From contig JAFGQQ010000399.1 in the NCBI GenBank assembly GCA_016935595.1, positions 1 through 6,566 on the forward strand: a DNA stretch of 6,566 nucleotides, written 5' to 3'. The stretch's first letter is position 1; each line of letters begins with the position of its first letter. This DNA is from Bacteroidales bacterium (GTDB lineage: Bacteria > Bacteroidota > Bacteroidia > Bacteroidales > UBA10428). The notes beneath the pieces are model-generated. The model was not told where the DNA came from. It did no database searches and saw only the letters and a program-made list of their open reading frames with translations. The position numbers and the translations under genes were made by a program. Positions 4,865 to 6,566 of the stretch are shown here, in pieces.

Positions 4865-6566
4865 TCAGTTTTTAATTGTAGCTAATACTTCCTGGTTTAT
4901 TTCAATAGTATATTTATTTCTTAATTCTTGAATCCATTTTTCTTCAAGGTATTCCTGATAATCGGCAATAACAAGCCCTCTCGACTCTTGAAGAGATTTT
5001 GGTTCGGGTTTAACCAGATCTTTTATCTGAACAATAATAAACTCATCATCTTTTTCAATAATACTACTTATCGATTTTTCCCATTTTAATGAATCAATTA
5101 TCTGGTCCTGACCTTTAGCAAATTTCCCGGTTTCAATAGAGAGCAGAGTAGTATCAGAATTAATTTTATTAAGAATTTGTTCATCCGACATTTTTTTCTT
5201 TTTCTGGTTTTTAATTAATAATTCCATTACTTTATCAGCAGTCTCCTTATTATTGCAAATAAACTTTGATGCTAAAACCCGGTCGGGCCACAAATAATTA
5301 TTTTTATTTTTATTATAAAACTCTTTTAACCCTATTGTATCTTCAACAGCTTTAGACCATACCATTTGATCGGTTAGTTCAAAAAGTAATATGCCATCGT
5401 GATATTCTTCTAGAAGATATTTAAAATCAGGATATTTATAAGGTAATATACTTCTTTCATATTCTTTTAATGTTTGAGTAACGAATCTATCATAAACGCC
5501 ATCAATTAATGCGGGTATTGATACTATTGGTTTTTTATATACATTATTCAGCATAAACTCATAAAAATCGCTTTGTAACACCTCAACTGTATCGAATTTA
5601 AACATCACCTTATTAAGTTCAGCATCAATTTTATAATTCTTAAGTTCCTGATAAATTGTTGAATCAACATAATTATAAAAATCTTCTTTTACTTCAGGGA
5701 ATTCTTCAAAATTATATTCTTTTTTCAAACTATTTATAAAATATATTTCACGATTAGCCGAACGAACATCCCTGTCAATTTTCTTCCTTAAATCGTCTTT
5801 AACTTCTTTAAAAGTTGGAATTGGCTGTTTCTCAATTAATTTTATAATATGAAATCCATATGCAGTTTGAACAATATCAGAAACATCACCCGGATTTTCA
5901 AGAGCAAAAGAAGCTTCCTCGAATTCAGGCACCATTTTTCCAACAGTAAACATACGCATTTCACCACCTTTTCTGCCCGATCTTTTATCATCAGAGTAAT
6001 TTTTAGCAAGTTCGGTAAAATCCTCTCCATCCTGTAATTTCTTATAAATCTCTTCTATTCTTTTTCTTGCCCTGGCTACTGAATCTTCTGATGATTCATA
6101 CGGAACCATAACCATAATGTGAGCAACTTTTGCACTTCCTTTACCCTCTCGTTTATCAGTTGTTTTTATAAGATGATAACCATAACGAGTTTTAACAGGC
6201 ATAGAAACATCGCCAACTTCCTGATTATATGCTGCTGATTCAAAAGCATATGGGTAAATAAAAACAGTAAAAAATCCAAGATCACCTCCATTTCTTTTTA
6301 CACTTGGATCGTCAGAAGTGGCACGAGCTACTTTTTCAAAATCTTCTCCATTAATAATTCTTTCTCTGATTTCCATGGCTTTATTATAAGCATGTAATGT
6401 ATCTTCTGGCGGAGCCGATCCCTCAACCTTTATAAGTATATGACTTACTTTAACATCATATTTCATCCTGTCATATGCTTCATTTAAAAGGCTGTCATCA
6501 AATTCTCTAACTAATAAATATGGTTCTTCTAATTGTTCTTTATAACCCTCAAACTCATCAATAAAA
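4865..6566 (-). CDS. Large PpiC/SurA-like peptidyl-prolyl isomerase, N-terminus beyond window
   Basis: The reading frame stays open to the right edge, so the gene is partial at its 5' end. The Met at 6464-6466 is internal: 33 more codons read through to the edge, including EFEGYKEQLEEPYLLVREF and LLNEAYDR, a continuous SurA-like linker leading into the first parvulin domain. Counting from that Met, parvulin 1 spans about 5-103 (VSHILIKV, SDDPSVKRNGGDLGFF, YGYHLIKT) and parvulin 2 about 112-213 (VAHIMVMV, SDDKRSGRKGGEMRMF, MVPEFEEASFAL, YGFHIIKL). The roughly 320-residue remainder is mostly helical, and its end (DRVLASKFICNN at 395-406, EFIIVQIKDLVKPEPKSLQ at 475-493) resembles a degenerate third parvulin module. 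A periplasmic location is inferred; the signal peptide would lie outside the window. It is the most upstream visible gene of the operon, 4 bases ahead of the lipoprotein gene. The expected role is folding or quality control of envelope proteins. Confidence 0.92.
   Translation of the reverse strand, partial: FIDEFEGYKEQLEEPYLLVREFDDSLLNEAYDRMKYDVKVSHILIKVEGSAPPEDTLHAYNKAMEIRERIINGEDFEKVARATSDDPSVKRNGGDLGFFTVFIYPYAFESAAYNQEVGDVSMPVKTRYGYHLIKTTDKREGKGSAKVAHIMVMVPYESSEDSVARARKRIEEIYKKLQDGEDFTELAKNYSDDKRSGRKGGEMRMFTVGKMVPEFEEASFALENPGDVSDIVQTAYGFHIIKLIEKQPIPTFKEVKDDLRKKIDRDVRSANREIYFINSLKKEYNFEEFPEVKEDFYNYVDSTIYQELKNYKIDAELNKVMFKFDTVEVLQSDFYEFMLNNVYKKPIVSIPALIDGVYDRFVTQTLKEYERSILPYKYPDFKYLLEEYHDGILLFELTDQMVWSKAVEDTIGLKEFYNKNKNNYLWPDRVLASKFICNNKETADKVMELLIKNQKKKKMSDEQILNKINSDTTLLSIETGKFAKGQDQIIDSLKWEKSISSIIEKDDEFIIVQIKDLVKPEPKSLQESRGLVIADYQEYLEEKWIQELRNKYTIEINQEVLATIKN

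Noticed and set aside
5842..6037. 62-codon open frames on both strands
   Set aside because: Both lie inside the parvulin 2 region of the large isomerase; their translations are compositionally odd and match no known motif.
6464..6466. Met at 6466 as the start of the large isomerase gene
   Set aside because: The frame continues upstream for 33 codons to the window edge with SurA-like sequence running straight into the parvulin domain, so this Met is internal.

Overview
The window comes from a bacterium of the phylum Bacteroidota, most likely Bacteroidales-like. Three things point there. The DNA is AT-rich. There is a good match to the Bacteroidota promoter form (TTG, 19 bases, TAnnTTTG) and little sign of Shine-Dalgarno sites. 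The proteins are family members typical of that phylum: the long OstA-like LPS protein, the small acidic DUF2795 protein, and the cluster of SurA/PpiC-like folding factors. The genus cannot be fixed from this sequence.

The plus-strand block covers positions 1-1088. It starts with the last 68 codons of an ABC-transporter ATPase of the LolD/MacB/FtsE type. A complete PduO-type cob(I)alamin adenosyltransferase (252-809) follows, and then a 73-residue acidic DUF2795 protein (867-1088) that appears to have its own promoter. The adenosyltransferase would supply adenosylcobalamin to B12-dependent enzymes, none of which is in the window.

The minus-strand block covers positions 6566 down to 1111. It reads as one tightly packed envelope-biogenesis operon whose first gene starts beyond the right edge. 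In transcription order it holds: a large periplasmic PpiC/SurA-like isomerase with two intact parvulin domains and a long C-terminal part; a lipoprotein with a SurA-like scaffold but no recognisable catalytic parvulin loop; a SurA homologue with a signal peptide and two parvulin domains; and a 510-residue OstA/LptA-like protein of LPS transport. Junctions are a 4-base gap, a 26-base overlap and a 26-base gap, which suggests one transcript and coupled translation. The likely common theme is folding of outer-membrane proteins together with delivery of LPS to the outer membrane. This recalls the lptD-surA pairing in Escherichia coli.

The two blocks converge. The 22-base space between their stop codons is almost entirely one GC-rich hairpin (1087-1111), a probable shared two-way terminator. 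I found no mobile element, CRISPR array, tRNA, rRNA or phage gene. This is well-organised core-genome sequence. The most interesting part is the trio of related folding factors, which seem to have diverged in catalytic capacity, linked to an LPS-transport gene.
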